A stretch of DNA of 53,852 nt, taken from NCBI GenBank assembly GCA_009837885.1, contig VXSP01000012.1:173161-227012 (forward strand), given 5' to 3'. Below, piece by piece: positions 24,201 through 30,854 of the stretch (the first letter of the stretch is position 1; each line of letters begins with the position of its first letter). Both the position numbers and the translations under genes were made by a program. The notes below the pieces were generated by a model that saw nothing but the letters and a program-made list of their open reading frames with translations, searched no databases and was not told the origin of the DNA. Origin of the DNA: Holophagales bacterium. GTDB taxonomy: Bacteria; Acidobacteriota; Thermoanaerobaculia; Multivoradales; Multivoraceae.

Positions 24201-25781
24201 GCTCCTCCCGACCGAGGCCGTCCAGGCCAGGTCGGAGAGGTCCGGGTCCGTCTCTTCGTCGAGCCAGGACACGTAGCGTCCGGCCACCTCGCGCAGGGCC
24301 TCGGGCGACCTGGCCGAGAGCGGCAGGAAGCGGGTTTCGCGAAGCGCCGGTTCCTCGCCCGGCTCCGTTCGGCCGTTGACGGGCAGGCGGAGGCCAGTCG
24401 GAAAGGACGCGCGGGCGGCGCCGGCCTCGGCCTCCAGCTCGTCGTAGCCCTGCACCAGCACGTGGCCGTTGGTCCCCGACCAGCCGAACGAGTTGACGCC
24501 GGCCAGACGGGGCCGATCGGCGTGGACGGGCCAGTCCGTCATCCCGTCGGTGACGCGGACAGGCAGGCGGTCCCAGTCGATGTTGGGGTTCGGGTTGCTG
24601 AAGTTCAGGTGACGCGGAATGACCCCGTGTCTCATCGCCAGGACCGCCTTGATCAGGCCCGCGACGCCGGCGGCGGGTCCGAGGTGTCCGATGTTCGTCT
24701 TGACGGAACCGACCAGCAAGGGGTGTTCCGCGTCGCGCTCGCGTCCGTAGACGGCCGCCGCCGCGTTCAGCTCGATGGGATCGCCGACGATCGTGCCGGT
24801 GCCGTGGGCCTCCAGATAGTCGACGTCGGAGGGGGAGGCGCCGGCCCGCGCCAGAGCCTCCTCCATCGCCTTCTCCTGGGACGGAGCGCTGGGCACGGTC
24901 AAGCCCTGGCTGGCGCCGTCCTGATTGACCGCCGAGCCGGGAATGACGGCCCAGATCCGGTCACCGTCCGCCTTGGCGTCGCTGAGGCGCTTGAGGACGA
25001 TCAGGCCGCAGCCCTCGCCGGAGACGAAACCGTCGGCGGCCGCGTCGAAAGTCCAGCACTGGCCCGTCGGCGACAGCATGCCCGCGTTGGCGCGCAGTTC
25101 GAGCGGCCGTCCGGCGAACTGGGCATGGACGCCGCCGGCCAGAACCAGGTCCGCCTCGCCACGCTGGAGCCCGGCCACGGCCTGGTGGATGGCGACCAGC
25201 GAGGATGAGCAGGCGGTGTCGATCGCCATCGACGGCCCTTCGAGGCCGAGAACGAAGGAGACCCGGCCGATGGCGGTGTTCAGCGCGTTGCCGGTGGCGG
25301 CGTAGAGCCCGGCCGCGGCCTCGCTCGTGCCGGGATCCGAGATCGCCATGTCCCGGTAGTCCATGATGCTGATGCCGGCATACACGCCGGTGCGGCTGCC
25401 CTTGAGGCTCCCGGGGTCGATGGCCGCGTCCTCGAGCGCCCACCAACTCACCTCCAGCATCATGCGCTGCTGGGGATCGAGCATCTGCGCCTCGATCGGG
25501 GAGATGCGGAAGAACTCCGCGTCGAACAGGTCGAGGTCCTCGACGTACGCCCCGAAACGGATCGCCTCGTTGCTGGCGGCGAACTGGGGGAACTGCCGCC
25601 CCGGGCGCCCGATGACGGAGCCGGGCGGGCCTTCCACGACGGCGTTCTCGCCGGCCAGTAGCTGTCTCCAGTAGCCGGACAGATCCTTGCTGCCGGGGAA
25701 GCGGCAGGCCATGCCGATGATCGCTACCGGCTCTTCGCGGGGCGGGCCGTCCGGAGAACCTGGTTGGTGGGTGTTCGGCAT
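15255..25781 (-). CDS. Type I polyketide synthase, KS-AT-DH-cMT-ER-KR-ACP-KS-AT(degenerate)
   Basis: A 3508-residue cytoplasmic megasynthase; ATG 25781 follows TGGAGG. Module 1: KS (about 16-445) with Cys191 in DTACSSS, His326 in HGTGT and His366 in NIGHL; AT (about 593-890) with Ser687 in GHSLG and an unusual PAYHS substrate motif near 795; DH (about 972-1260) with His1003 and Asp1177; C-methyltransferase (about 1400-1680, LEVGAGTGS near 1505); ER (about 1965-2255, GAGGVGLAA); KR (about 2270-2475, TGGLGGIG); ACP with Ser2588 (GMDSL). Module 2: KS (2656-3075) with Cys2822 in QLQCAAS, His2957 in HGGAS and His2997 in NMGHL, then an AT whose GHSLG serine is Asp3305 (GFDAGE) and which is about 80 residues short. 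The protein then stops without ACP or thioesterase. Module 1 should build methyl-branched, fully reduced units; iterative use is possible. The role of module 2 is unknown. Confidence 0.95.
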   Translation of the reverse strand: MPNTHQPGSPDGPPREEPVAIIGMACRFPGSKDLSGYWRQLLAGENAVVEGPPGSVIGRPGRQFPQFAASNEAIRFGAYVEDLDLFDAEFFRISPIEAQMLDPQQRMMLEVSWWALEDAAIDPGSLKGSRTGVYAGISIMDYRDMAISDPGTSEAAAGLYAATGNALNTAIGRVSFVLGLEGPSMAIDTACSSSLVAIHQAVAGLQRGEADLVLAGGVHAQFAGRPLELRANAGMLSPTGQCWTFDAAADGFVSGEGCGLIVLKRLSDAKADGDRIWAVIPGSAVNQDGASQGLTVPSAPSQEKAMEEALARAGASPSDVDYLEAHGTGTIVGDPIELNAAAAVYGRERDAEHPLLVGSVKTNIGHLGPAAGVAGLIKAVLAMRHGVIPRHLNFSNPNPNIDWDRLPVRVTDGMTDWPVHADRPRLAGVNSFGWSGTNGHVLVQGYDELEAEAGAARASFPTGLRLPVNGRTEPGEEPALRETRFLPLSARSPEALREVAGRYVSWLDEETDPDLSDLAWTASVGRSHFAHRAGLVFSDLGTSAAETGCAGVPAGIQREAPASGTSAALAQLRQQLEDLAAGQDGDPPRAAQKVAFVFTGQASQWPGMGRALYEREPVFRSVLDRCDRLLSEDRGISLLDVMFGENGTDGLLDEPTWTQPAIYSLECALVALWESLGVRPGVVVGHSLGEIAAARAAGGFTLEQGLRYASARGTLMGATRADGAMAAVFAPASRVAEAVAAHNAGSDDEDLSVAVDNGAQQVVSGPAAELDAALARFEAEGVKTHRLRRSPAYHSALIEPALDELEAAVREIAPSPPAPSVPLVSNITGRLLDPDDRMDAAYWRRHAREPVAFRASVETLAEMGVDAVVEIGPHAVLGPVVSMIWPASAPAGSPPVLASLRRPPRDAEEPPIDTSGGFTEAVAGAWEAGLDIEFEGLFAGEERRRITLPGYPFQRIQHWVRTSKRRHKDDGHPLLGVRHESPRGEVMFETEVFASDPAWLLDHLVYEQVVVPGGLHGGMAVSVALSHGDGPAVVDELQIYSPLMLDEEDPESGASGGGRTLQFVLDGPDDLAERPFEIFTKGEGEEGWTLHAGGRLSSGRPDVEPLPPLDPEALKAGLTPQDPVEFYRMRSATGIYLGPSYHTIESAWATEGESLATLTLNDSVDATGMELHPLLLDGCFQVLSLARHHTVAEQGAVYMPFGWQRLWVAGPMPTRLLCHATVRTSGERNGADAASSEPPEVVTGDVRFYSTEGAPLGGLFGFTVKRATRGALLASRAGMKDLLYEVAWREQPLDGSVPAADFLASPATVAGQSRTLAEHLAERGVEAADRVTLLRDLQRLSQAYVLSALEGMGWHRQAEAEVSPEDLRRELNVVDEHRRLFHRLLAILSEAGVLRPSDGGYVVAVGAGDALPDEALADPERLAERLRNKHPHGSNELGLLSRCGPALAGVLQGSTDPMTLMFSDEGPGAAGVYLQAPANRSANRMLGDAVEAAVSDLPEDRRLRVLEVGAGTGSATEAVLPRLPADRIDYTFTDISAGFFSQAEERFAATGAAIEYRRLDIEADPAAQGFDAHAYDLVIAANVLHATRDLGETLSHCRDLLAPSGQLVALEGLRHRTWQDLTFGLLDGWWRFTDVYRTEHAFARPDEWRRALRDAGFSDVEFLGTRDPDTDEHLGSSVILARGPADIAPAPGAWVVAADGAGTAEQLAAELASRDQTVLLVRAEGEAAAPPAEVAGVTTAALEPSDREAWRSLLEGLPEEPPLRGVVHLNALDGHGASATTEEMAADVTHAASTALALAQGVIDAGVVPTGGVWFVTRGAQVLEQDLLWNWPPERSRPDGRRSSQAAFGGSRRGRRRTQWAASSMGELAGATLWGFGKTMSWEASHLQPRLIDLDPSSGTPAVPELAQELLFADSETLIAHRASIRQAARLIRPGADDARLALPEDPDWVVGPEDPEAGLTTLRAKPRPRPDLEPGEVRVAVEAMGLNFVDALMSIGAVSTGGEIGRELVGRVLETGEDVEGLATGDLVTGMGFGSFTPEMVTNAALLAPAPAGLSTADLATVPICFVTADLAFRTADLKAGERVLIHAGAGGVGLAAIQLAQAAGAEVFATASAAKQSFLRSLGVAHVFDSRQTAFGDEILRATDGEGVHAVLNSLTSEGFIEASLACLAPGGRFVEIGKRGIWSEREMSASRPDVAYSVLDVDELKRTDPVRAGASLSRIMDRLAAGELSPLPHTVWPLCEMESAMDAMRAARHTGKNVLRMPPLAGGGLRPDRAYLVTGGLGGIGCAVARWLAEQGAGAVILNGRRDPDPEAETVIRELREAGADVQVEIADVTDFAAVDALLARIDQGPKPLGGVIHSVGVLSDGVIENQTWDRFEQVLWPKVLGAWHLHQATRTRDLDLFVLFSSGIGVVGNPGQSNHSAANAFLDQLAAHRRGLGLPGQSIAWGAWSGIGEAEEQRERIRRRFDHTAAEWITPEQGIQALDRLVRQDVTAPMVTATDWSIVAEEFGTPPPFFDELLATRKVRRRQTEEPTASSGLMAQLREAPSEEKRNLLEAFIQQELQSVLHLPSPPSATVGFFDVGMDSLMAVELRNRLNRAFAGEYTTSNTIVFDYPSTAELAAHLAGEIEALTGAPRVPEKPVAQPRRQTTETDQEGIAIVGMACRFPGAPDVSTYWEQLLAGADLVTEGRTGVDYWLDRVGDPEAEHPAYRWGGYVGGLELFDARFFGLRPIAAEAMDPQQRMLLETSWQALEDAGIDPADLRGSRTGVFAGLNASEYRDLMIASGSDGGSVGTMSSMTVGRVAFMLGLMGPALPFQLQCAASLAAVHAAATALERGEVDMALAGGVNAIFSPNFSRLLLEHGLLTSTGRCATFDASAEGYVRGEGCGVVLLKRLSEAEADGDRIWAVIRGSAVNHNGTAAGMTMPSGPAQEQVIEEALSRAGIAPADVDYLEAHGGASEIGDSIEVQAAAAIYGRGRDADRPLLIGTAKTNMGHLESAAGIAGLIKVVLAMRHGVIPKHLHFETPNPEIDWNRLPVRVTSERMHWPPANGRPARAGVSAFGFSGTNVHVVVEGYAATDGESASGEELGPRGAPKPIAVSVPEPAVDPRADGKEREPRRTRILPLSAKSETALRSLAGRFLGWVDGRGGALESDGSAAGPLLSDLAWTAGTGRSHFPHRAAVVFRDAVSLACGLRELSQVNGGPKPREATNVAFVYAGLEGRWPGLGEALYRTEPVVRAVLDRCDEALREQRGESLLEIMFGRTAGELDDPAWAWPAVYALECSLTALWSSIGIRPSVVVGFDAGELAAAHAARIFSLEDGLRLAAAAGESEAADGLAGCTERLAEELVLERPSLTMVRSVDGRPLAADDALDASFWLQRDAEPATPGASAATLADRGVEVVLEVGPGRSLAPAIADAWPASDAEAAGDERTDSAPLVLASLRSSGDAAGDRSGDGFLEAAAAAYEAGLPVSFAGLFAGENRRRISLPGYPFERRRHWVDPPSKPV
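20188..20298. repeat. Copy B of the palindromic element, in frame inside the PKS gene
   Basis: The 111-bp element (exactly 37 codons) is bounded by perfect 12-bp inverted arms, ATGGAACTGGCC (20188-20199) and GGCCAGTTCCAT (20287-20298). Inside are the 28-bp core (20203-20230), the hairpin GCCGCC-GAA-GGCGGC (20232-20246) and GCCGGCC-GTCA-GGCCGGC. In the protein it adds an Arg/Ser-rich insert (about residues 1829-1865) between the methyltransferase and enoyl reductase, just ahead of a GATLWGFGKTMSWE motif that normally follows a short loop. Confidence 0.8.
24076..24155. repeat. Copy C of the palindromic element, inside the PKS gene (opposite orientation)
   Basis: The 80-bp element is bounded by perfect 12-bp inverted arms, AGCGCGGCAGAA (24076-24087) and TTCTGCCGCGCT (24144-24155). 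The arm sequence differs from that of copy B. It holds 27 of the 28 core bases on the - strand (24117-24143) and a GCGC-TTC-GCGC hairpin. It lies in the linker between KS1 and AT1, where it encodes an extra Ala/Gly/Pro-rich stretch (TGCAGVPAGIQREAPASG) without breaking the frame. Confidence 0.8.
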
Positions 25782-25921
25782 TGAGCGGCCTCCAGTCGCC
25801 TAGAGGACACTCTATTCACCGGGAGCGTGGCGAGCTAGTCGCGACTTCCTCGTCCCGTTCCCGTTGCGGGCTGTGTTTCAGGCAGCCGTTCCCGCGCCTG
25901 CTCTCAGCACCCCAGCCGGGC

Positions 25922-25950
25922 TTGACAGCCGTAAAGTCCCGCTTTACGGT
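25922..25950 (+). promoter_or_regulatory. Promoter with palindromic operator for the HTH-fused giant protein
   Basis: A consensus -35 box TTGACA (25922-25927) is followed after 17 bases by TACGGT (25945-25950) as the -10. Between and overlapping them is a perfect 8-bp inverted repeat, CCGTAAAG (25929-25936) and CTTTACGG (25942-25949), with a 5-base centre. The layout resembles autoregulated higBA promoters. The downstream gene encodes a HigA-type HTH, so self-repression is the natural reading. The start codon is only 7 bases after the -10, implying a leaderless or nearly leaderless transcript. Confidence 0.7.
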
Positions 25951-25956
25951 CCGGCC

Positions 25957-28900
25957 ATGTCGGCGTCACGAAGTCGGACCACAATCGGCGACTACATCAG
26001 GCAGCGGATCGTTCCGGAAGGGATGACCGTTACGGAGGCGGCGAAGATTCTGGGCGTCACCCGGGTAGCGCTCTCTAGTCTCCTGAACGGGAGAGCCTCA
26101 CTGTCTCGCCAGATGGCGCTCCGCCTGAAGACAGCGTTCGGCGCCGATGCAGACGAGCTACTCAGGTACCAGGAAGAAGCGCTGCGAGAGCGCCGCCGAG
26201 AAGAGGAGAGGAAGTTGACCATACGGAGCTACGTGCCGCCCTTCCTGAAGATCACTGCCTCCCAGATCCACGAATGGGCGGACAAGGGCGAGAAAGCGCG
26301 GAGCAGCTTGCCGGTCCTAGTGCGACGATTGATCCGCTCAACCGGCAGTGAACTTCGGCGGGTGGACTTTCCGGGCTACGGCGAAGCCCAGCGGCAAGGG
26401 TGGGACGGCATGGTGGAAGCGAAGAGCGCCGCGCGCTACATCCCGAAGGGCAAGTCCGGATGGGAGTTGGGCACGGGCAAGGACGCGCGCCGCAAGGCGA
26501 ACCGCGACTTTGCCAAGCGTCTTCAGGGGGCTGATGCCGGCGAAGCGGTGGACACGTTCGTCTTCGTCACGTCGCGGAACTGGCCCGAGAAGGACAAGTG
26601 GGCCAGGGCCAGGCGGCAGGACGCCCCGTGGGAGAACGTCGTGGCTCTGGATGCGAGCGACCTGGAGCAATGGCTGGAGGAATCCGTCGAGGGACAGGTC
26701 TGGCTAGCCGAACAGCTCGGCCTGCCGTCGCTGCACGACTGCATGACCCTGAACCGAGCCTGGCACGAGTGGTCCGAGGCCAGCGAGCCACCGATGATCG
26801 ACGCTCTCTTCGCCCCGGCGGTCGGGGAGCACCGTGCCAACGTGGTCTCTTGGTTGGGGAGAGGTGCGTGGGATCGTCCGTTTCTTGTCGCTGCCGACTC
26901 GACGGGCGAGGCCCTTGCCTTCCTGTCCTGCCTCTTTCGGGACGAGAACGTGCCTCGGGAGTGGGCCGACCGAGGCGTCGTGGTGAACTCGGCACAGACC
27001 CTCAAGCTCCTGGCGCCGTCAACGTCGGGGTTCATCCCGATCGTCGCGGGGAAGGAGGCTGAGCGTGAACTCGCTGCCTTGTACCGGAGGCGACCTTGCA
27101 TCGTCGTGCGTCCGCGAAACGCTGTCGAGGCGCCCGACGTCAGTCTAGGCCTGCTTCGCCAAGACACGTTCCAGACGGCGCTCTTGGCGATGGGCCTGGC
27201 GCGCGACGAAGTCGCCCGCCTTGCCCGTCTTTCCGGGCGTTCGCTGACCGTTCTGCGGCGATGTCTCTCGAACGTCGGCGCGATTCGGGAGCCATGGTGG
27301 GCCGAAGAGGCGGAAGTCGCCCGGAAGCTGGTGCCGATGGTCCTCGTCGGGGCATGGCGTACCGCATCGAAGGCCGATGAGGACGTGCTCGGCGTACTTG
27401 CGGACAGGCCGTTTCGACAGATCGAGGAAGATGTCGCGGCCTTGCTGGGCTCCGACGACTGCCCGGTCTGGTCGGTCGACCAGCATCGGGGCGTGGTGTC
27501 CAAGTTCGACGGGCTCTTCTCCATCGGGCGACACATGACGTCGATGGATCTTCATCGCTTCCTGGCGGTGGCCGAGAGCGTGTTGTCGGAGGCGGACCCG
27601 GCGGTGGAGTTGCCCCGGAACCAAAGATGGCTGGCGAATCTCCATGGCAAGGTGCGCAATCACTCGAAGGCACTGCGCACCGGCGTTGGTGAGACCCTGG
27701 TCCTGCTTTCGGTGCATGGCAACGACCTGTTCCGCCGTCGACTCGGAATCGATGTGGAGGGTGAGGTAGCGGCCCTGGTCAGGCGGCTCCTCAGACCCGA
27801 CGGGGATGAAGCTCCCCTAACCGTCGAAGTGCTTGAGTCGTACGATCAGGATCTCCCGACGCTCGCGGAGACAGCGCCCGACGAGTTCCTGAGCTTTCTC
27901 GAAGAAGATCTCGACCGCTCGGGATCGGCCGTCCGTGAACTGCTGAAGCCGGTTGAAGTCTCGATCTTCAACCGGCCCCCGGGCGTCGGCCTGTTGTGGG
28001 CGTTGGAGTGTCTGGCGTGGAGTCCTTCGAGCCTCTCTCGGGTAGCGCTGATCCTCGCGCGGATGTCGAAGGCGAGGATCGACGACAACTTGGCCAACAA
28101 GCCGGTTTGTAGCCTGGAAGCCGTCTTCCGGTACTGGATGCCGCAGACTGCAGCATCCCTGCGGCAGCGCGTGGAGGTCCTCCACCTTCTCTGCCGCAGA
28201 GTTCCCGAGGTTGGGTGGCGCCTGTGCGCGAAGCAGGTCGCGAGCGGCCTGAGGGTCTTCGACTCCACCCGTCGTCCCAAGTGGCGTGGCGACGCATCCG
28301 GCGCTGGGCAGCCCGTGTCGCCAAGGGAGGGACTGGAGTTCAGGCTCAAGGCTCTTGAGCAGATGCTCGACTGGCAGCCTGGCTACGATGCCGCGAAGCT
28401 GGGCGACCTGATCGAGAATCTGGGCGTCATGCCCGAGTCGAACCAGGCTCAGGTGTGGTCCCTTGTGGCCGATTGGCTTTCCGCTCAGCGAAGCGATTCG
28501 GAAACGGCCGAGTTGCGTGAGCGCCTGCGTCGTATTGCCTTCGCTATCCGGGGACCCTTCACGAAGGTGAAACCCGAGGTTCGGGAGCGTGTCCGAGAGA
28601 TGTACGAACGGCTCTTGCCAGCGGATCCGGTGAGTCGCCACGCACGGCTGTTCGCTCGCTACGGGATTGAGGAGTGGCCCGAAGACACAGATGAAACCGC
28701 GGACTGGCGACAGCGGGAAGCGCGCGTCCAGGAACGGCGGACCGAGGCGATGAGGGAGATACTCGAGAGTGCCGGTCTTCCCGGCGCACTCGGTTTGCTT
28801 CCCGGGAGCGAAGCTGCCGACCAGGTCGGGTTGCATGTCGCCCGATGCACGCCCTGCCAGAGTGAGAGGGGGGAGACCCTCCGGGCCAGCCTGATGGGCG

Positions 28901-30087
28901 ACCTGGCTGCCGAGCTGGACATAGAGGCCGACAAGCTCGGCGAGTTCGTCAGGGGCTTCCTCTTCGGTGTGCGGGAAGACGCGAGGGAGGAGCTTCTCTC
29001 AAGCGTTGCGGAGACACTGCCTCAGGACCAGGTGAATCTCCTCTTCAAGTGGGCGCCGTTTGAGGAACGGACCTGGCGTGCGGTCAGCAAGCATGGAGTC
29101 GAGAGCGCCAGGGCGTACTGGCGAGACGTACGGCCCCACCGCGGCCGGAAGTTCACCGAGGATGAGCGAACCCAGCTCCTGGACGGTTTACTTGCGGCCG
29201 AACGTCCTCGCGCCGCTTTCTTCGCGCTGTCTCTTCGTCCGGACTCGGTCGAGACGTCGCGACTGAGAGATCTTCTAGTGGACATTGCCTCGGGCGGCGG
29301 CAAGGAAGACAGCGACCTTGAGATAGGCGCCTACGACTTGGAGCGTGCGGTCAGATCTCTCAACGATCGAACGGGCGTGAGCCGCGACGAGATGGCGTAC
29401 CTGGAGTTTGCGTTCTTCGAGGCCTTCAGATTCGGCGACTACGACATTCCGAACCTCCAGCGCAGTTTGGCGGAGTCGCCGAGAGACTTCGTCCGGCTCG
29501 TCTCCGTCATTCACGAACGGCGGGACGGCCGGGCTGACCCCGAAGGTTGGCCCGTTGGCGACTCCCGACGCCGTTCGTCTCTTCGCCCTTCCGCCTATGC
29601 GGTGCTCTCCAGGATCACTCGGATCCCGGGTACGCATGGCGAGGAGATCCACTTCGAGGAGCTTCGGGGCTGGGTCGACGAAGTCCGGCTTCTGGGAAGA
29701 GAGCATGGCCGGGAAGAGAGCACGGACTTCTGGATCGGAAAACTCCTGTCGAAGAGTCCCTCCGGCGATGACGATCTCTGGCCGTGCCGACCGGCCTGCG
29801 AGATCATGGAGGCGATCGGGTCGAGGTGCCTCATGGAGGGGTTCGAGAGCGGCGTGATTGAAGGGCGAGGCGCTTCCATGCGCTTCCCTGGCGATTCGGA
29901 GGAGAGCGAGTTGGCTGATCGCTACGGGAGATGGTCAGCTGCGCTGAGCATCGAGTTCCCGTTCGTCGGTCGGGTCCTTGAGAGAGTCAGGGCGTTCTAC
30001 GATGGCTCGGCTGCGCAGTGGGACTCCATCGACAGGCTGGGGGAGCGCCTGGGCGACTTCGACCTTGCGCCACCAGCCTCGGATTGA
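25957..30087 (+). CDS. Giant protein: HigA-like HTH fused to nuclease-like and long unassigned regions (putative defence protein)
   Basis: From ATG 25957 the product is 1376 residues. Residues about 5-75 are a HigA-type HTH (TIGDYIRQRIVPEGMTVTEA, then LGVTRVALSSLLNGRASLS). Residues about 110-250 form a block I associate with large uncharacterised bacterial proteins: LPVLVRRLIR, FPGYGEAQRQGWDGMVEA (138-155), SGWELGTGKDARRKANRD, TFVFVTSRNWPEKDKW and LDASDLEQWLEE. The D...ExG spacing recalls a PD-(D/E)xK-type nuclease core, though the usual lysine is not obvious. Residues about 280-480 look like an NTPase-related region without a clear Walker A, followed by SGRSLTVLRRCLSNVGAIRE. The last 850 residues are helical and unassigned. 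No membrane segment or signal was seen. Its promoter holds a HigA-style operator, and the next genes are a type I restriction system, so a role in phage defence is plausible but inferred. An upstream in-frame ATG (25864) would swallow the promoter and is rejected. Confidence 0.75.
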   Translation: MSASRSRTTIGDYIRQRIVPEGMTVTEAAKILGVTRVALSSLLNGRASLSRQMALRLKTAFGADADELLRYQEEALRERRREEERKLTIRSYVPPFLKITASQIHEWADKGEKARSSLPVLVRRLIRSTGSELRRVDFPGYGEAQRQGWDGMVEAKSAARYIPKGKSGWELGTGKDARRKANRDFAKRLQGADAGEAVDTFVFVTSRNWPEKDKWARARRQDAPWENVVALDASDLEQWLEESVEGQVWLAEQLGLPSLHDCMTLNRAWHEWSEASEPPMIDALFAPAVGEHRANVVSWLGRGAWDRPFLVAADSTGEALAFLSCLFRDENVPREWADRGVVVNSAQTLKLLAPSTSGFIPIVAGKEAERELAALYRRRPCIVVRPRNAVEAPDVSLGLLRQDTFQTALLAMGLARDEVARLARLSGRSLTVLRRCLSNVGAIREPWWAEEAEVARKLVPMVLVGAWRTASKADEDVLGVLADRPFRQIEEDVAALLGSDDCPVWSVDQHRGVVSKFDGLFSIGRHMTSMDLHRFLAVAESVLSEADPAVELPRNQRWLANLHGKVRNHSKALRTGVGETLVLLSVHGNDLFRRRLGIDVEGEVAALVRRLLRPDGDEAPLTVEVLESYDQDLPTLAETAPDEFLSFLEEDLDRSGSAVRELLKPVEVSIFNRPPGVGLLWALECLAWSPSSLSRVALILARMSKARIDDNLANKPVCSLEAVFRYWMPQTAASLRQRVEVLHLLCRRVPEVGWRLCAKQVASGLRVFDSTRRPKWRGDASGAGQPVSPREGLEFRLKALEQMLDWQPGYDAAKLGDLIENLGVMPESNQAQVWSLVADWLSAQRSDSETAELRERLRRIAFAIRGPFTKVKPEVRERVREMYERLLPADPVSRHARLFARYGIEEWPEDTDETADWRQREARVQERRTEAMREILESAGLPGALGLLPGSEAADQVGLHVARCTPCQSERGETLRASLMGDLAAELDIEADKLGEFVRGFLFGVREDAREELLSSVAETLPQDQVNLLFKWAPFEERTWRAVSKHGVESARAYWRDVRPHRGRKFTEDERTQLLDGLLAAERPRAAFFALSLRPDSVETSRLRDLLVDIASGGGKEDSDLEIGAYDLERAVRSLNDRTGVSRDEMAYLEFAFFEAFRFGDYDIPNLQRSLAESPRDFVRLVSVIHERRDGRADPEGWPVGDSRRRSSLRPSAYAVLSRITRIPGTHGEEIHFEELRGWVDEVRLLGREHGREESTDFWIGKLLSKSPSGDDDLWPCRPACEIMEAIGSRCLMEGFESGVIEGRGASMRFPGDSEESELADRYGRWSAALSIEFPFVGRVLERVRAFYDGSAAQWDSIDRLGERLGDFDLAPPASD

Positions 30088-30313
30088 CCGCTCCTGACAC
30101 TGTGGGGCACCCACGCTGGGGCGCTGCGAGGGGCGGCACCCCCGGATCAGGAGCCAGTGAACTGGTCAGGTCTGGTGTACCCAAGAAACTCACGCATGTA
30201 CCATGCGGCGATTCCCTTAGTAGGTCGCTCACGATCCGGCGGACGTTCAGGATTGCACGTCCTGGACGCCGCCATTTGGGCCACGGTGGCCATAGCTCTA
30301 CGAATTGCCCCTA
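30088..30313. other. Intergenic stretch, nothing recognised
   Basis: No credible gene or structured RNA is recognised in these 226 bases. A weak + strand frame beginning near 30157 runs on through the antisense of the next small genes, has no family features and is not called. Confidence 0.4.
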
Positions 30314-30577
30314 CTAGATCCGCTGGGTCCGCGGGTCCTCTGACCAGCTTGCCGCCGAAGGCGGCGGGAGATCGTCGCCGGCCTTTGGACGGCGGCCTGT
30401 TTCTGCCCTGCCGCTTGGCGGTTGCTCCAAACGCACCCGCTCAAGAACCGCATCGAGCGCGTCCCGATAGCGGAACTGCCGCCGTGGAAGGGCCAGTTCG
30501 TCGGTCTTCGGTTCGGGCGCCAAGAGCAGAGCCTTGAGATCGGGTTCTGACTCCCTCGACGATTCCGCGAGCCGCAT
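30314..30577 (-). CDS. Small hypothetical protein, possibly the broken end of a former gene
   Basis: An 87-residue frame starting at ATG 30577, immediately after the TGA of the pseudogene (TGAATG), which suggests former coupling. The first ~50 residues (MRLAESSRESEPDLKALLLA...FRYRDALDAVLERVRLEQP) look like ordinary coding sequence. The last ~30 are Pro/Ala/Ser-rich and coincide with a GC-rich hairpin (30351-30365) also found in repeat copy B, as if a mobile palindrome had replaced the original end. Function is not recognised. Confidence 0.35.
   Translation of the reverse strand: MRLAESSRESEPDLKALLLAPEPKTDELALPRRQFRYRDALDAVLERVRLEQPPSGRAETGRRPKAGDDLPPPSAASWSEDPRTQRI
30351..30365. repeat. Hairpin shared with palindromic element copy B
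   Basis: GCCGCC-GAA-GGCGGC here is identical to 20232-20246 inside copy B. The preceding bases (CTGGGT, then CGGGTCC) loosely echo the element's core. It may be a decayed copy; 15 GC-rich bases could also recur by chance. Confidence 0.35.
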
Positions 30578-30829
30578 TCAGATAACGGTAGGCGCCGTAA
30601 CGGTCTTGACGGCCGGCTCGCCGGCCCTCACGACGAAGTAGGCAAACCTCTCGCTCCGCGTCCGCAAGACGTCTCGATAGCCCTCGTAGGCGGCTTCCAA
30701 CTCGTTCTCCTAGTCGCCGACCAACCTCGAACGGTGAACAAGGAGATAGCGGCCGGCGTAGGTACGACGGAACTCGTCGAAGTGCTTCTTGTAGAAGACG
30801 ATCTTCTCGGCGAGTAGCTTCTGGGTCAT
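30578..30829 (-). pseudogene. Broken small gene (resembles DUF5678-type protein), in-frame TAG
   Basis: Reading from ATG 30829 gives MTQKLLAEKIVFYKKHFDEF and then RRTYAGRYLLVHRSRLVGD, a TAG stop (30710-30712), then in the same frame ENELEAAYEGYRDVLRTRSE followed by RFAYFVVRAGEPAV to a TGA at 30578. The uninterrupted 83-codon frame, with plausible sequence on both sides of the stop, marks a recent nonsense mutation. The pattern 'AGRYLLVH...LVG...LEAAYEGY' recalls small DUF5678-like proteins of unknown function. It probably formed an operon with the following small frame at 30577. Confidence 0.6.
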
Positions 30830-30854
30830 CGAAATCCCATTCGCCTATGGATCT

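Noticed and set aside
30157..30537. Possible + strand protein of 126 codons
   Set aside because: No recognisable family features, and the second half is antisense to a better-supported small frame.
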